This document shows, piece by piece, positions 20,301 through 32,680 of a DNA stretch of 64,000 bases (within the stretch, counting starts at the first letter, position 1; every line of letters begins with the position of its first letter). A program made the translations under genes and the position numbers. Source of the DNA: Aedes albopictus (Eukaryota; Arthropoda; Insecta; Diptera; Culicidae). The notes under the pieces are model-generated. The model was not told the origin of the DNA. It saw only the letters and a list, made by a program, of their open reading frames with translations, and made no database searches. The DNA is taken from assembly GCF_035046485.1 (NCBI RefSeq), contig NC_085138.1, positions 91,929,266 through 91,993,265 on the forward strand. Reading direction: 5' to 3'.

Positions 20301-21662
20301 TCAGGCTAAGGCCGGGGTGGCCTCTGCTGTACATAGTAGCCGCCTCCATTCCACTCGGTCCATGGCTGTTTGTCTCCAGTTCCGCACTCTGCGTAGGGTC
20401 CGCAGATCGTCCTCCACTTGGTCGACCCACCTAGCTCGCTGCGCTCCACGCCTTCTTGACCCGGTCGGATGACTCTCGAGAACCATATAAGTCGGGTTGC
20501 TATCCGATATCCTGATGACGTGACCCGCCCACCGTAGCCTCCCGATTGTCGCGGTATGGACGATGGTTGGTTCTCCCAGCAGCTGATGCAGCTCGTGGTT
20601 CATTCGCCTTCTCCAAGTCCCGTCTTCCATCTGCACTCCGCCGTAGATGGTACGCAACACCTTCCGTTCGAAAACTCCAAGGGCGCGTTGGTCCTCTGCA
20701 CGTGGGGTCCATGTTTCGTGCCCATAGAGGACGACCGGTCTAATCAACGTTTTGTAGATGGTTAACTTCGTGTTACGGCGAACTTTATTCGATCGTAGAG
20801 TTCTGCGGAGTCCAAAGTAGGCACGATTTCCTGCCACAATGCGCCTCTGAATTTCTCTGCTGATGTCGTTGTCGTCGGTTACCAGTGAGCCCAAGTACAC
20901 GAATTCTTCAACCGCCTCGATTTCATCACCGTCGATATGAATTCGGGGTGGTGGGCGCGGTGATTCCTCCCTGGAGCCCTTTGCCATCATGTACTTTGTC
21001 TTCGACACATTAATGACTAATTCGATTCGCCTGGCTTCACTCTTTAGTCGGATGTACGTTTCCACCATCGTCTCAAATTTACGAGCAATAATATCAATAT
21101 CATCAGCGAAACCAAGCAGCTGAAAGGACTTCGTGAAAATCGTCCCACTCGTGTTTATTTCCGCTCTTTTTATTACACCCTCCAAAGCAATGTTGAACAG
21201 CAAGCACGAAAGACCATCACCTTAATGCCGTAACCCTCTGCGAGATTCGAAGGGACTCGAGAGTGTCCCTGATACTCGAACTACGCACATCACTCGATCC
21301 ATAGTCGCATTGATCAATCGTATCAGTTTATCCGAGAATCCGTATTCGTGCATAATCTGCCATAGCTGTTCTCGATCGATTGTATCATTCGCGGATTTGA
21401 AATCGATGGACAAGTGATGTGTGGGCACGTTGTATTCGCGGCATTGCTGCAACACCTGGCAGATGGCGAACATCTGGTCCGTTGTAGCGCGTTCACCCAT
21501 GAATCCAGCCTGATATTGCCCCACGAACTCTCTTGCAATCGGTGATAGACGGCGACATAAAATTTTAGATATGTAGTATCTTGTAGTGTGATCACGCGGT
21601 AGTTCACGCAATCCAACTTGTCTTTTTGTAGATGGGACACACGATACCTTCCATCCATTCAT
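20301..21662 (-). pseudogene. Reverse transcriptase domain of LINE A, one in-frame stop
   Basis: The first part (21662-21222) contains the fingers and motif A (LSIDFKSANDTIDR). A TAA stop lies at 21222-21224, in the normally GLRQGDG segment. The same frame continues from 21221 through NIALEGV, motif C FADDIDII (about 21105-21130) and the C-terminal part to 20301, which has the usual YGHETW and RWAGHV segments. Apart from the single stop this 1.36-kb stretch is open, so the copy is fairly young. A linker piece with ESWRQHYDEHLNG lies at 21962-21711. Confidence 0.87.
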
Positions 21663-22090
21663 CCGGTAATACTTCCTCCATGACTTGCTCCTCTCAAATC
21701 TTGTTATATTTTAGTAACTCGCTTGGTAGTTGATCTGCTCCAGCGGCTTTGTTGTTTTCAACCGGCTAACCTTCTCCTCAATCTCTTGCAGGTTGGGGGT
21801 TGGAAATCTTTCGTCCGGCGCATGTACTCCTTGATTTGTTACCATGCCACCTTCGATGCTTGCAACGTCGCCATTCAGGTGCTCATCGTAATGCTGCCGC
21901 CAACTCTCGACTGCCTCACGCTCGTGAGGCTCGTGAGAAGATTCCCGTGATTGTTTCGGCACATGTCGGCTTGTGGCACAAAGCCTCTGTGCGAGCGGTT
22001 CAGCTTCTCGTAGAACTTCCGTGTGTCCTTTGAGCGGTGCAGCTCTTCCAACGCTTCCTGTTGGCGCTTCTTCCTTCGGAAGACTGAGTT

Positions 22091-23140
22091 CTACCTGTGC
22101 CGCGTCTGTCTATAACGTGCTTCATTCGCTCTCGTACGGTGTTGCAGCAGCATTCTCGTCCATGCTGCATTCTTCTCGTTTTTCAACTGTTCACATTCGC
22201 CGTCGTACCAGTCGTTTCTGTGATTCGGAGTCGCGAAGCCTAGTGCTGTAGCCGAGGTACTACCTATGGCGGATCGGATGTCCCTCCAGTTATATTCAAG
22301 TGCGGCTGCGCCAAGCTGCTCTTCCGTTGGTAGGGCCATTGCTAGCTGCTGCGCATAGCCTTGAGCCTCTTCTACGTTACGCAGTTGCTCGATGTTGAGC
22401 CGCGGCGTTCGACTTCGACGCGTGGTAATAACTGTCGAAAGTTTTGAGGGCATGCATACAGCTACTAAGTAGTGATCCGAATCTATACTCGCACTACGGT
22501 ATGTGCGGACATTGGTTATATCCGAGAAGAATTGACCGTCGATTAGAACGAGGTCGATTTGGTTTTCTGTTTGATGGTCGGGTGATCTCCAGGTGGCTTT
22601 ATGGATGTCTTTGCGGGGAAGAAGGAGCTTCGGACTACCATACCACGGAAGGCTGCAAAGTTTACGCATCGCTGGCCGTTATCATTCGAAACGGAGTGCA
22701 GGCAGCTTCGCCCGATTACCGGTTTGTAAATTGCCTCCCTTCCTACCTGCGCATTCATGTCGCCGACAACGATTTTCACGTCACACGGCGAGCAACCACA
22801 TCGTATGTTTACTCTAACTGTGCGTAGAACGCTTCTTTCTCGTCATCAGGTCTCCCTTCGTGTGGGCAGTAGACGATGATGATGCTGTAGTTGAAGAAAC
22901 GGCCCTTAACTCTCAACATGCACATTCTTGCGTTGATCGGCTGCCACCAGATCACACGTTGTCGCATCTTGCCCAACACTATAAATCCTACTCCCAGTTC
23001 ATTGGTGGTGCAAAAGCTTTGGTCGAATGTAGCCGCTCGATGTCCGTTCTTGCAACGCCAAGTTTCGGGGATGTAGTTCATCATAGATTATCCTGTCACA
23101 TCCTGCGAAACCTAGCGAATTGCAATCCCATGTTCCAAGT
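22091..23140 (-). pseudogene. Apurinic-type endonuclease domain of LINE A, frameshifted
   Basis: The domain is spread over three frames. 23084-22809 reads FIVLGKMRQRVIWWQP and ends YAQLE. 22779-22543 has the catalytic-type VVGDMNAQVG. 22669-22091 has IDLVLIDGQFFSDI and SDHYLV near its start, followed by a helical linker with WYDGECEQLKNEKNAAW. The EN motifs GD.NA..G and SDH are present. This domain nicks target DNA during retrotransposition. Confidence 0.82.
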
Positions 23141-23859
23141 TTCCAATCGTAGCCCTTATTTCGTCGCGTGGGTCTTTGCCGATTGTATCGAGTCGTATTT
23201 TCTCCTATGTTTTTCGCAATGGGGATTTTTACGGGTGGCTTATTGGGCCTACGCCAACACTCCTGTCTCGCCGGAGGGCCATCGTGCCAGTTCTGTTTAA
23301 CGTCTCAACCAACACTGGGATGACCACGCTGATGGGACTACCACCTTGGATCTAACTGGACGTGGTGCAGCGTTTCTTACTCAGCCGCTGGATGCCAGAA
23401 CAGACGCTGTTTGAGCCGCACACCTCCTTGGTGAACAGACGCTCGGGTCGTACCTCCTCAATCTAGCTGAAGTCAGAAGGACAACAGTGCCCAGGCTGCA
23501 CTACCAGCTAAGCACACAACTCTTAGCTGGCGGTCTTCGTCATCGCTTGACCCGTGGAAACATGAGGTAGGAACTTGTGAGGACCAGAGCAATGTTGGAT
23601 ACTCTCCTTAACTAGACCTGTGCGCCGCCGCGCCACGCCGCCGCCGCCAACTCTTTTTGTCCCACGCCGACGCCGACCAAGGTATCGGCGGCGCGCCATA
23701 CGCCGCTGTTTGTCACGCCGCTGATTTTCATTTTTCGCGCCGATGATCAGTGCACAAACAAAATTAACTTTATATAAAGTTGAGATAAAAAAAATCTCAC
23801 GATCACTATCACAAGAGTTTGATTACAATAATTGATTTCTCAACTCTTAGAACACACAT

Positions 23860-26800
23860 TCACATCCCTCCAGAAGTTTCTTCAGAGATTCTTCCAGATA
23901 GATTCAGTGATGCCCCCAAGAGATCCACCTGGGATTCCTCCAGAAAATTCTTCAGGGGTGCCTCCAGGATGGTTTTTTTTCAGAAGATCTCTCAGGAAGA
24001 TCTCGGTTAAAGTACCTTCAGAAATTCTCTCAGGAGAATTCAGTGGTGCCTCCTAGAGATACATCAAAGATTCATCCAGAATATCCTTTAAGGATTCTCA
24101 TAGAAGGTCCTTCAGAGATTAGTATGAAAGTTCCTTCATGGATTCTTTCAGAAGTTCCATAAGGAATTCCAACAGGAGTTTCTTTATGAACTAGTCCAGG
24201 AGTTTTCTTAGAGATTGCAGAAGATCTTTCAGAAATTTTTGGAATTTGTTCAAGAATCCCTCTAGAAATTCCTTCGGGGATTCCTCTTGGAATACCTTGG
24301 GGATGCCTTTAGAAAATTTTTCAGAGATTCTTTCAGGACTTTTTTCAAGAATTGCTCCAGAAGTTCCTTCAGTGATCTCTCCAGGAGTTTGTTCAGGGAT
24401 TTCCCTAATAGCTCCAGGAGGATTCAGGGATGCCTCCACGTGTTCATTGGGAATACCTTCAGAAGTTCCCTAAGCTATTTCAACGGGAGTTTGTTCAGGT
24501 ATCCTTTCAGAGGTCCCTTTAAAGATTCTTGCAGGAGGATTCATAAATGCCACCTGAAGAATTATCAAAAATCCCGTGAGTAGTTTCTTCAGGAATTCCT
24601 GCAGGAGGTCTTTAGAAATTAGTTCCTGCAGAGTTCCTACAGAGATTCCTTCTGAAGTACCTTTTGCAATTCCTACAGGAGATCTTTCCAGGAATTCCAT
24701 CAGAGATTCTTCCAGGAGTTTCAGGAATTCTTGCAAATGTTTCTTCAAATTATAAATAATTTATAAAAAAAGGATAAATTTTTCTAGGGATTCCTACAGA
24801 AGTTCCTACAGAAACCTCTACTAAAGTTCTACATTGAAACTTAAACGAAGATCCAAGGATACCTTTAGGAGATTTCAGGGATTACCCCAGAAGTTTATAG
24901 AGGGATTCCCATATAAGAGTTCTTTTCAAGATTCCTCATAATATTTTTAGGAGATTGCTCGAGAAGTTCCTTCGGAAATTCTTCCAGAAGTTCTTCCAGA
25001 GATCTCTCCTGGGGTTCTTTCAAATTGTAGATTGAGATTGAGATTTTTCCAGGAAGATTCTCGGATGCCTCCAGGAATTACATCAGAGATTGCTCCAGAA
25101 CCTCAATAAAAAAGTCCTACAGGAGTTGCTTCAGGGTTTCTTGTAGGAGCTTCTTCAAGTATTTCCTAAGGATTATAATCAGGCATATCTTCAGGATATT
25201 CTTGGGGGATCTTTCATGGAGTTTCTCCAATAATTCCTCAAGAATTTACTTCTGGAGTTACTCCAGGAATTCTTTAGAGAATACCTTCTGCAAATCCTTC
25301 CTACCGGAATTCCTTCAAGTATTCACAAGAGACGAATCAGCCAAGGGCTTAAAGTCTCTATAATAAAGACAAATAAATCAATCAATTGAGCAAATCCCTG
25401 CAGGGATTTCTCCTGTAATTTCTTTGGGGATTCTTTCTAGACTTTTTTCAGAGGTTCCCATGGACTTCCTTTGTGGATTCGTCCTGACTTTATCCTGGAA
25501 TTCTTTCAGGAACTCCTCCGGAGATTCTCCTAGACTTCCTTCTAGGATTGCTCCTGAAATTGTTTCGGGGATTCCTACTAATATTCCGTCGAATTTCTTT
25601 GGTAATTCTTCTTAGAATTTTTCAGAAATTCCACCTAGATTCCTCATGCAGTTCCTCCAGGGATTTCTCTTGCACTCCATTTAGGGATTCCTCTTGGACA
25701 CTCTTCGGAGATTCCTCCTAGAATTCATTCTGGAATGTCTCCTGAAATTTCTTTGGGAACTCCTCTGGGAATTCCTTGGGGTATTCCTCCTGAACATCCT
25801 TCATGAATTCCTCCTGATATTATTTCGGGGCTTTCTCATGATATTTTAACGTGGATTTCTCTTGAAATTTCTTCGGGTTTTCCTCCTGGAATTTCTTTGA
25901 TGATTTCTCTTAGAAATCCTTCGGAGATTCCTGTTGGATTTGCTTCAGGGATCCCTCATGGAATTCTTTCAGGAGTCCTTCTGGAATTCCTTTGGGGTTT
26001 CCTTCTGGAAATGCTTCATAGATTTCTCCTAGAACTCCTTCGGAGATTCCTCCTGGAATTCGTTCGGGGATTTCTCTCTAAATTCTCTCAGGAATTCCCC
26101 CTAAAATTCCTTCGGAGATTTTTCCTTGACTTCCTATGGGGTTTCCTCTTGACAATCCTTCGAGTATTCCGCTTGGAAATCTTTCGGAGATTATTCCCAG
26201 AATTCCTTCAGGGGTCCCCTCTGGGATTCCTGCAGGTATTTCTCCTGTAAGTGCTTCGGGGATTTCTCCTGGAATTCCTTAAGGAATTCTTCCAGGAATC
26301 ACGTCGGGGATTCCTCCTGAACATTCTTCGAGGATTGCTCCTGAACTTTCTTCGAGAATTCCTCTTGAAATTTCTTCGGCGATTCCTTCTAATATTCCGT
26401 CGGAGATTCCTCCTTAAATTTCTACGGGAATTACTCTTCGGATTTCTTCGAGGATTCCTTCCGGAATTATTTCGAATGTTGCTCTTGGAATTTCTGCGGG
26501 AAATCCTCCTAGAATTATTTCAGGGGTTTCTCATGGAATTCCTACGAGGATTTCTACTGGATATTTTTCGTTGGTCCCCTCTGGAAACACACTCGAATTT
26601 CTTAAAAAAAAATCTAGAATTTCTTTGGGGATTCCTCCTGGACTCCCTTTATTAAATCCTCCTGGGATTTTTCAAGGATGCCTTTTGATATTCCGTCGTG
26701 GGTTCCTCTTGTAATACCTTCGGGATTTCCTCCTGGGATTCTTTTGGTTATTCCTCTTAGATCTATTTCGGATTTTCTTCATTGAAAAAAAAAAATTTCT

Positions 26801-26982
26801 AATGGAATTGCTCCAGGATTCCTCATGGAATTCCTTCGAGATTTCCTTCTTGAATGTTTTCGGTGATTTCTCCTAGAATTCCTTCGGAAATTTCTCCTGA
26901 TAATCGAAGATTCTTCCTAGAGTTTCTTCGAGGATTCCATTTTGAATTTCTTTGGAAATTCTTCCTGGACTTCCTACGGGTC
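23860..26982. repeat. GAATTCC minisatellite, long array part 1
   Basis: Tandem degenerate 24-27-bp units such as CCTCCTGGAATTCCTTCGG and GGGATTTCTCCTGGAATT. Uniform polarity (pyrimidine-rich on +). Long frames reading FLRGFLLEFLR are repeat artefacts. A small low-repeat patch with GACAAATAAATCAATC occurs at 25330-25390. Confidence 0.82.
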
Positions 26983-26984
26983 TT

Positions 26985-27268
26985 CTTCTTCTTCTTCTTG
27001 GCGTAACGTCCTCACTGGGACAAAGCCTGCTTCTCAGCTTAGTGTTCTATGAGCACTTCCACAGTTATTAACTGAGAGCTTCCTCTGCCAATGACCATTT
27101 TGCATGTGTATATCGTGTGGCAGGCACGAAGATACTCTATGCCCAAGGAAGTCAAGGAAATTTCCTTTACGAAAAGATCCTGGACCGACCGGGAATCGAA
27201 CCCGTCACCCTCAGCATGGTCATGCTGAATACCCGTGCGTTTACCGCCTCGGCTATATGCGCCCCTCA
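26985..27268 (-). mobile_element. Feilai SINE, near full length
   Basis: On the - strand it starts with a tRNA-like head (GGGCGCATATAGCCGAGGCG), B-box GGTTCGATTCCC and GGTCGGTCCAGGATC. The body includes GGGCATAGAGTATCTTCG and ends GGACGTTACGCCAAGAAG plus an (AAG)n tail. It is inserted in the minisatellite. Protein frames in it are spurious. Confidence 0.92.
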
Positions 27269-28235
27269 GAATTCCTTCGGGGTTTCCGCTTTGAGGAATC
27301 CGCTTGTAATTTCTTCGCAGATTCCTCCCGTAATTCCTTCGGAGGTGCCCTCTGGGATTTCTTCCGTAATTTCTTCGAGGATTCCTTCTAAAATACAAAT
27401 GGAGATTCCTCCTGATATTTTGTCGGGGATTACCGGAATTTCCTCATAAAATTCCATTGGTGATTTCTCTTCGAATTTCTCCGGAGATTCCTCCTGAAAT
27501 TACTTTGGGAGTCCTCCTTGAATTCCTGCAGGGATTCCTCCTGGAATTCCTTCGGTGATTTCTCCTAAAATTTTATCGGGGATTTCTCTTGGTATTTCTT
27601 CTAGGATTCCTGCTAGAGCAATTTCGGGGATTCCTCTTATTGCTTTTCGGGGGTTTCTCTTGAGGGGTTCTTCCTTCGAGCATTTTTCCTAAAATTCCTT
27701 CGGAGATTTCTCCTGATATTTCGTCGGGGATTCCTTCTGGATTTCCTTCGAGATTCCCTCTTGGGATTCCTTTGGTGAAACCTCTTCAAATTTCTTCGGA
27801 GAATCCTCCTATAGTTCCTACGGGGATCTCTCACGGAATTTCCACGGAGGTTCCTCTTAGAATTCCTCTGTGGATTCTTTACTTCGGAGTTTCCTGCTGG
27901 AATATCTTATGGGATTTCTCATAGAATTTTTACGAAAATTCCTCTTAATATTCTCTCAGGAATTTCTCCTGGAATTCCTTCAGAGATTTTCTCTCGATAG
28001 TTTTGTTGATTCTTCCTATAAATTCTTTGGGGATTCCTTCTGGAATATCTTTAGAAATTGCCGCAGGCCTTCCGTCGGGGATTTCTCCTGAAATTCCTTT
28101 GTAAACTCCAGCTGTAATTCGCTTGGGATTCCTGCTTGAATTCATTTGAGGAATCCTCCTGGAATTTTTTTCGAAGATTTATCCTGGATTTTTTTCGGAA
28201 ATTCCTCGAAAACTTCAATTAGGGATTTTTTCAGA
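27269..28235. repeat. GAATTCC minisatellite, long array part 2
   Basis: Continuation of 23860-26982 with the same unit and polarity after the SINE insertion. It ends at about 28235, before an AGAGACGAATATAATAAAC tail-like stretch. Confidence 0.8.
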
Positions 28236-28600
28236 ATTTTCTGCAGGGATCTCTAAAAGAGATTCTTGAACCGCCAGAGACGAATATAATAAACAAATAA
28301 GTAAAAAAAGCCTAATCACTGGTGGCAGTGCGGAGCCGAACAGAAATAAAAAAGGTATTCATTCTAATGTAATAGTTTATGTCATCAATGGTCATGAAAA
28401 AGCTCAGACTGCAAATTATAGAGCGTAATGACAACTTTTTTGCTTTGCCAATGTTGAAATTATGGTCAAATTTTGGTGGCGCCGTTTCACGCCGCCGCCG
28501 CCGCCGCCGAAAGCTGCCACCGGCGTGACGCCGATGACGCCGCCGGCCAAAAATGGCCCTCACGCCACCGCCGAGCAAAATATAGTCGGCGCACATGTCT

Positions 28601-30200
28601 TAACGACTCATCGTTTCGCAGCCCGCAATAATTACATAGATGTATTAATTTTGATCATGAGCACATGGTTTGAAATATTTCCTATATTATTCGAATCTAC
28701 ATACTTCTTCATTATTACGCAATTTTTTGTCTTGATTTACGGTGAAAATATTGCACTAAAGTTTCATTTAACATTTCAGCAAAAGTAATGAATAAGTCTT
28801 AGGCACCTGAACGAATTTCAACGTGTACATCCTTTAATCTTTGCTCATAGTTCGACACTAAAGTGTTTCCGACGAACGGATAAAGCTCGAATGACTCGAC
28901 ACTGAATCGACTTTGCTCTGACGGGAGAAGCACTACAAATATCTTGAAACGGAGTTTTCCCCATCTTCGGGTGACATTCGCACTGAAGTCAGCCTTTCGC
29001 TGTAGTAAAGTCCGAAACAATCATCCTAGTGAAAAGTTGAGATACGTTGGATTACATAAAAAAAAACAAATAATGGTCAAGCTGGAAAACCGGGAGTGGG
29101 AACCGGAGTTCCTTTACTCGCCCCGGGAGGCTTCAAGTTTTCCTCGATTTTTCAACTTGATAATGGCTAAGCCCTCCGCAAAGTTTCGGATTCTAGGATG
29201 CACCCGTACCGGGAAAGGTGAGACATCTTCAAATAACTTTCAAGCTTTGACAGCCGTCACAGCAGTTTGCATCTATGTGTTTCGTACTATCGACGGAAGC
29301 AACGGATTCGTTTCTTTTCCTTGGGAGAGATGAGCAGGAAAGTTTAACTTTCAATTACAAATTCAATCCTTCCATATACTATGAATGGCAGGTATCAGTA
29401 GGTCGGCTCCAGAGGCACGTTCTCCTCCATTTGGGAAATTTGTGCCAAATTTCTACTATGAATGGCAGCAATTGGTCCTAAAACAAACATGCATAAGCGA
29501 CTGAAGTGCCATGAATGAACACTAGGGTTTTTATAAATTTAAATTAAGGTGTTACATAGCTAGAGGATCTGGAATACTAGCTAGACAATAAACATTCCAA
29601 ATTTCATTAAGATTGGACAACTAGAACGAAAGTTACAGCCCATGGTAGCGCCCATTCTCCATTAGGAAAAGGCGAAGCGGGAAACTTTAAGCAATAAATT
29701 TGAAATATGTGTACACAATTCCATATCCTCATCTGAGCAATGTGCATGCACTCCACCTACTCCACGCAGTAATCGTATCCGATTCCATAACGATTACAGC
29801 AGCGAAATGGCTTGCGGCATGCGAAAATGGAACGCATCACTCGGCGAAATTGTTTCCGGCATTTTGTAGCTTGTAGGTAGGTAGGTATCAGCGTGCGAAT
29901 CCGAACGACGACGGTGTCTATCGCATTATCGTAAGTACTCTGGTAGAATTTGCAAATGGAGAAGCCCCGTCATTTTTTTTCGCATTTCCTCCCGAAAATG
30001 TCCGGAAGGAGTGGGATCGTTGCTCCAGGAAGCTCATAAATGTATTCCACATTAACTGTTTTCCGGGATTAACATATGCTTTAAAAAGAGGGGGTCAGAA
30101 TTCTGTTGCTTTCTGTCAGCGATAAAAAAGCAATGTCTGGCTGAAGGATAAATCCATTGAACGGGCTTTTCTCAAAGGTAAATCATTCAACGTTATAGCA
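28601..30200. other. Unassigned, mostly non-repetitive sequence
   Basis: Balanced base composition at 28800-29480 and 29740-30000, but the open frames (up to 129 codons at 28944-29333) show no recognised domain. A 45-bp segment at 29405-29450 (CGGCTCCAGAGGCACGTT and on) recurs at 31022-31065. It could hold an exon of a host gene, but I cannot support one. Confidence 0.3.
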
Positions 30201-30201
30201 A

Positions 30202-31080
30202 TGGAGCCATATAGCCGATGCTGTAGTCGCATGTGTATTCAGCATGACCATGCTGAGAGTGACGGGATCGATTTCCGATCAGTCACATCTTCCACAACAT
30301 TTCTAAATAAATTATTACGAAAACTTGTCTTAAAAATACAATTTTTATCTCACATTAGTGACACAGATACTTTCATAAGAAGGGCTCTCATATAGGTACT
30401 AAGCATTTTTTTTTTGAAGACATGTCAGATAATAATAAGATAAACTTTATGCTATTCAGTATCATAATTTACATTTTATGTAACTCATATTGGTATCATA
30501 ATAGCCTATTTTTTCGAACTGGCTCTTTATGCAATTGAAATAAGTTGCATAATAAAAAATATTTGTATAATGTTAATAATGCAACTCATATGAGTTGCAT
30601 TATGAACATTATGCAACTAAAATGGGTTGCATTATGTAAAAAATCATTGCATAAAATTTTGTATGGAACTCGTTGCAAAACTCGATTTTTTCAGCACTCT
30701 TCGTATTTATCCAACTCCGCAAGCCTCGTTTGATAAATGTACGACTCGGGCTGAAAAAATCAACTTTCACAAATCAACTCGTTACATAAATAACTATTTC
30801 AGGTTCAAAATGAATATGATCACATCTTATGCCTTTGGAAACATGTGCTGCGCTAGTAGAACTAGAAATAATACCTCAAAAATAGCGCGAGCCTAGACTT
30901 GGTTTCCTTGAAATAAATTTGAATGATTAACATCCATTGTCATCCTTCCAAGATATTTCCGAAATCAACTGCATCGCTATCACTCCATCAGTGCGATTCG
31001 CACAAGACTTCTGGTATCAGAAGGCCGGCTCCAGAGGCACGTTATCCTCCATTTGGGACACTTGTGCCATCGCCAAAATA
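30202..31080 (+). repeat. Feilai-head-related repeat, interrupted copy
   Basis: The head at 30202-30290 resembles Feilai (CATATAGCCGATGC, ATTCAGCATGACCATGCTGA, then TTCGATTT-like B-box region). The downstream part (AAATTATTACGAAAACTTGT and, after a gap, TGAATGATTAACATCCATTG) matches 35826-36110. A block at about 30395-30840, including the hairpin at 30685-30759 and TATGAGTTGCAT palindromes, is inserted relative to that copy. Confidence 0.55.
30685..30759. repeat. Palindromic MITE-like hairpin, copy 3
   Basis: Same core as 2054-2128 in inverted sense: TTTTTTCAGCACTCTTCGTA, then TCCAACTCCGCAAGCCTCGT, then GTACGACTCGGGCTG. Confidence 0.65.
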
Positions 31081-31263
31081 ATAGCCTATTTCATCATCTA
31101 CCTGAGGGAAAAGGAAGGAAATAAGGATAAGGATGGGGATAAGGACAAGTAGGGAAATAGGAAATATACACTGGAAGAGGGTACTAACGCATAAGCGTAC
31201 CACAAAGGGTTCAAACAGCGCCCTGAAAAGGGCATTGTAATAACGCATAAAGCGAAAGAGAGC

Positions 31264-32680
31264 CTAGAGCTCTTTACTACAGCGGGTTAAGAACAACATA
31301 ATATCCTGAAGATTCAGGTTTCTGAAGTCAGTTTCACTTAATAAGTGTTTACCGAATACTCGGAAACGCAGTTGCGCGAAAATTGGACAGTTACATATCA
31401 AATGATACGAAGTTCTATAATCGGATTCACAGCTATCACATACAAATGAATCAGCTTGCTTAGTGCTTGCCATGTGATGCTGAGTCGACAGTGGCCAGTC
31501 AATTCTTTGACCAGAATGCTGCAATTCTGCTTTGACAGATTTGTAAGATACTTCGCCACCCTTGAAGATGGCTCAGTACAATCCAATTTGGTTTGACGAC
31601 ATGACTTCAAACTATTCCAGTATTGTATGTGTTGAGTAGCAGCCCAGGTGTGAATCTGAAGCTTTACCCAACACTTCGATATCGGAATAGCTGGCTCAGG
31701 GCCAATGAAGTCATGTGACGCTCCAGTACGAGCTAACTCGTCAGCCAATTCATTTCCAGCGATGGAAGAATGGCCAGGCACCCATACAATGTGTGAACAA
31801 CGTTTGCTTAATTCAGCTCCTCGATTCGAGTTCGACAAGCGATAACTATCTTCGACCTGGAGTTGGCCGAAGCAAGTGCTTTAATAGCAGCTTGGCTATC
31901 TGAACAGAAGTATATTACTTTGCCCATTACGTGCTGCTGAAGTGCTGATTGCACTCCGTACATAAGAGCAATGATTTCGGCCTGAAAAACGGTGCAGTGT
32001 CTACCAAGTGAGTAAGACTGATACAGCCTTAGCTCACGAGAATATACACCAGCACCTGCTCGACCATCGAGAAGGGAGCCATCAGTGTAACATACGATGC
32101 CGTTTGAAACACTTCTCTCCAGATAACCGGATGTCCACTCTTCCCGGGAAGGGAATTTCGTGGAAAATGTCCTATATGGAAAATTACAAGCAATTGTAAG
32201 ATCACTTGGAGCAAGGACAATTTTGTCCCAATTCACCAAAAGTGGAAACAACAAGGTGTGTGTTGATGTGCGGTTCACAGGAGTTTCCTCTAGTAAACCG
32301 AGTGCCCGTAACCGGTAAGTGCAAGAAAGGGATTCTTGTTTGAGATGAATGTGTAGTGGGGCAACGTCAAAGAGAACTTCTAGCGCTGCCGTAGGAGTTG
32401 AAGAGAACGCTCCAGACATCGCCATTAAGCACATCCTTTGGAGATGGCCTAATTTTGATTGGACCGTTCTCACTTCACCCTTTTGCCACCACACAAGACA
32501 TCCATAAGCCAATATTGGCCGAAGCACAGTTGTGTAAATCCATTTGATATACTTGGGTTTTGGACCCCAAGTTGTACCAAAGGTTCGCCGGCATTGCCCG
32601 AAGGCCATACAAGCTTTCTTGATTCTGAACTCAATGTGGTTCAGGTGTCCAGGAAAGCTTGGAATCAAGAATGACTCCAA
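31264..32680 (-). pseudogene. LOA-type RNase H and C-terminal Cys/His region
   Basis: 32680-31808 carries the connection region and RNase H motifs CYTDGSLLDGRAGAGVY, QAEIIAL and FCSDSQAAIKAL. A frame change leads to 31838-31398 with WVPGHSSIAGNELADELA, so the four acidic catalytic residues D-E-D-D are all readable. 31524-31264 (frame shifted again) has the CDSCESDYRTSYHLICNCP motif, a C-x2-C type finger seen at the end of R1/LOA elements. Confidence 0.87.

Larger units (their letters stand above)
20289..23610 (-). mobile_element. LINE A: near-complete RTE-like non-LTR retrotransposon
   Basis: Read on the - strand the order is 5' region (23610-23150), endonuclease (about 23140-22090), linker (21962-21711), reverse transcriptase (21662-20301) and a short 3' end with GGTAAGGTAAGTATG. 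The short 3' end, lack of an RNase H domain and the endonuclease style suggest the RTE clade. It is distinct from LINE B and C but of the same general type. A few frame breaks make it inactive. Confidence 0.82.
23614..28600. mobile_element. Possible composite: GC-rich inverted ends enclosing a minisatellite
   Basis: AGACCTGTGCGCCG at 23614-23627 and CGGCGCACATGTCT at 28587-28600 are inverted repeats with one mismatch. Both are followed inward by about 100 bp of GCCGCC-rich DNA (23620-23750 and 28470-28595). The 4.7 kb between is mainly minisatellite with a Feilai SINE. It may be one expanded element or two unrelated insertions of the same GC-rich MITE. Confidence 0.4.

Noticed and set aside
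20556..23300. Several + strand frames of 60-150 codons across LINE A
   Set aside because: They are antisense shadows of the LINE endonuclease and reverse transcriptase on the - strand.
25897..26655. Two adjacent Leu/Phe-rich frames (FLRGFLLEFLRGF type) resembling membrane or leucine-rich proteins
   Set aside because: They are translations of the same minisatellite in another frame.
27039..27398. Protein frames within the Feilai SINE and adjoining repeat (also 36382-36731)
   Set aside because: Nearly identical frames occur in both SINE copies because the SINE is conserved, not because it codes.
28470..28600. CpG island or gene promoter
   Set aside because: The GC-richness is due to simple GCCGCC repeats shared with 23620-23750 and flanked by an inverted-repeat end, so it is part of a repeat.
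31080..31160. Short Lys/Asp-rich C-terminal coding tail (EGNKDKDGDKDK)
   Set aside because: It is an AAGGATAAGGATG microsatellite next to the 3' end of the LOA element.
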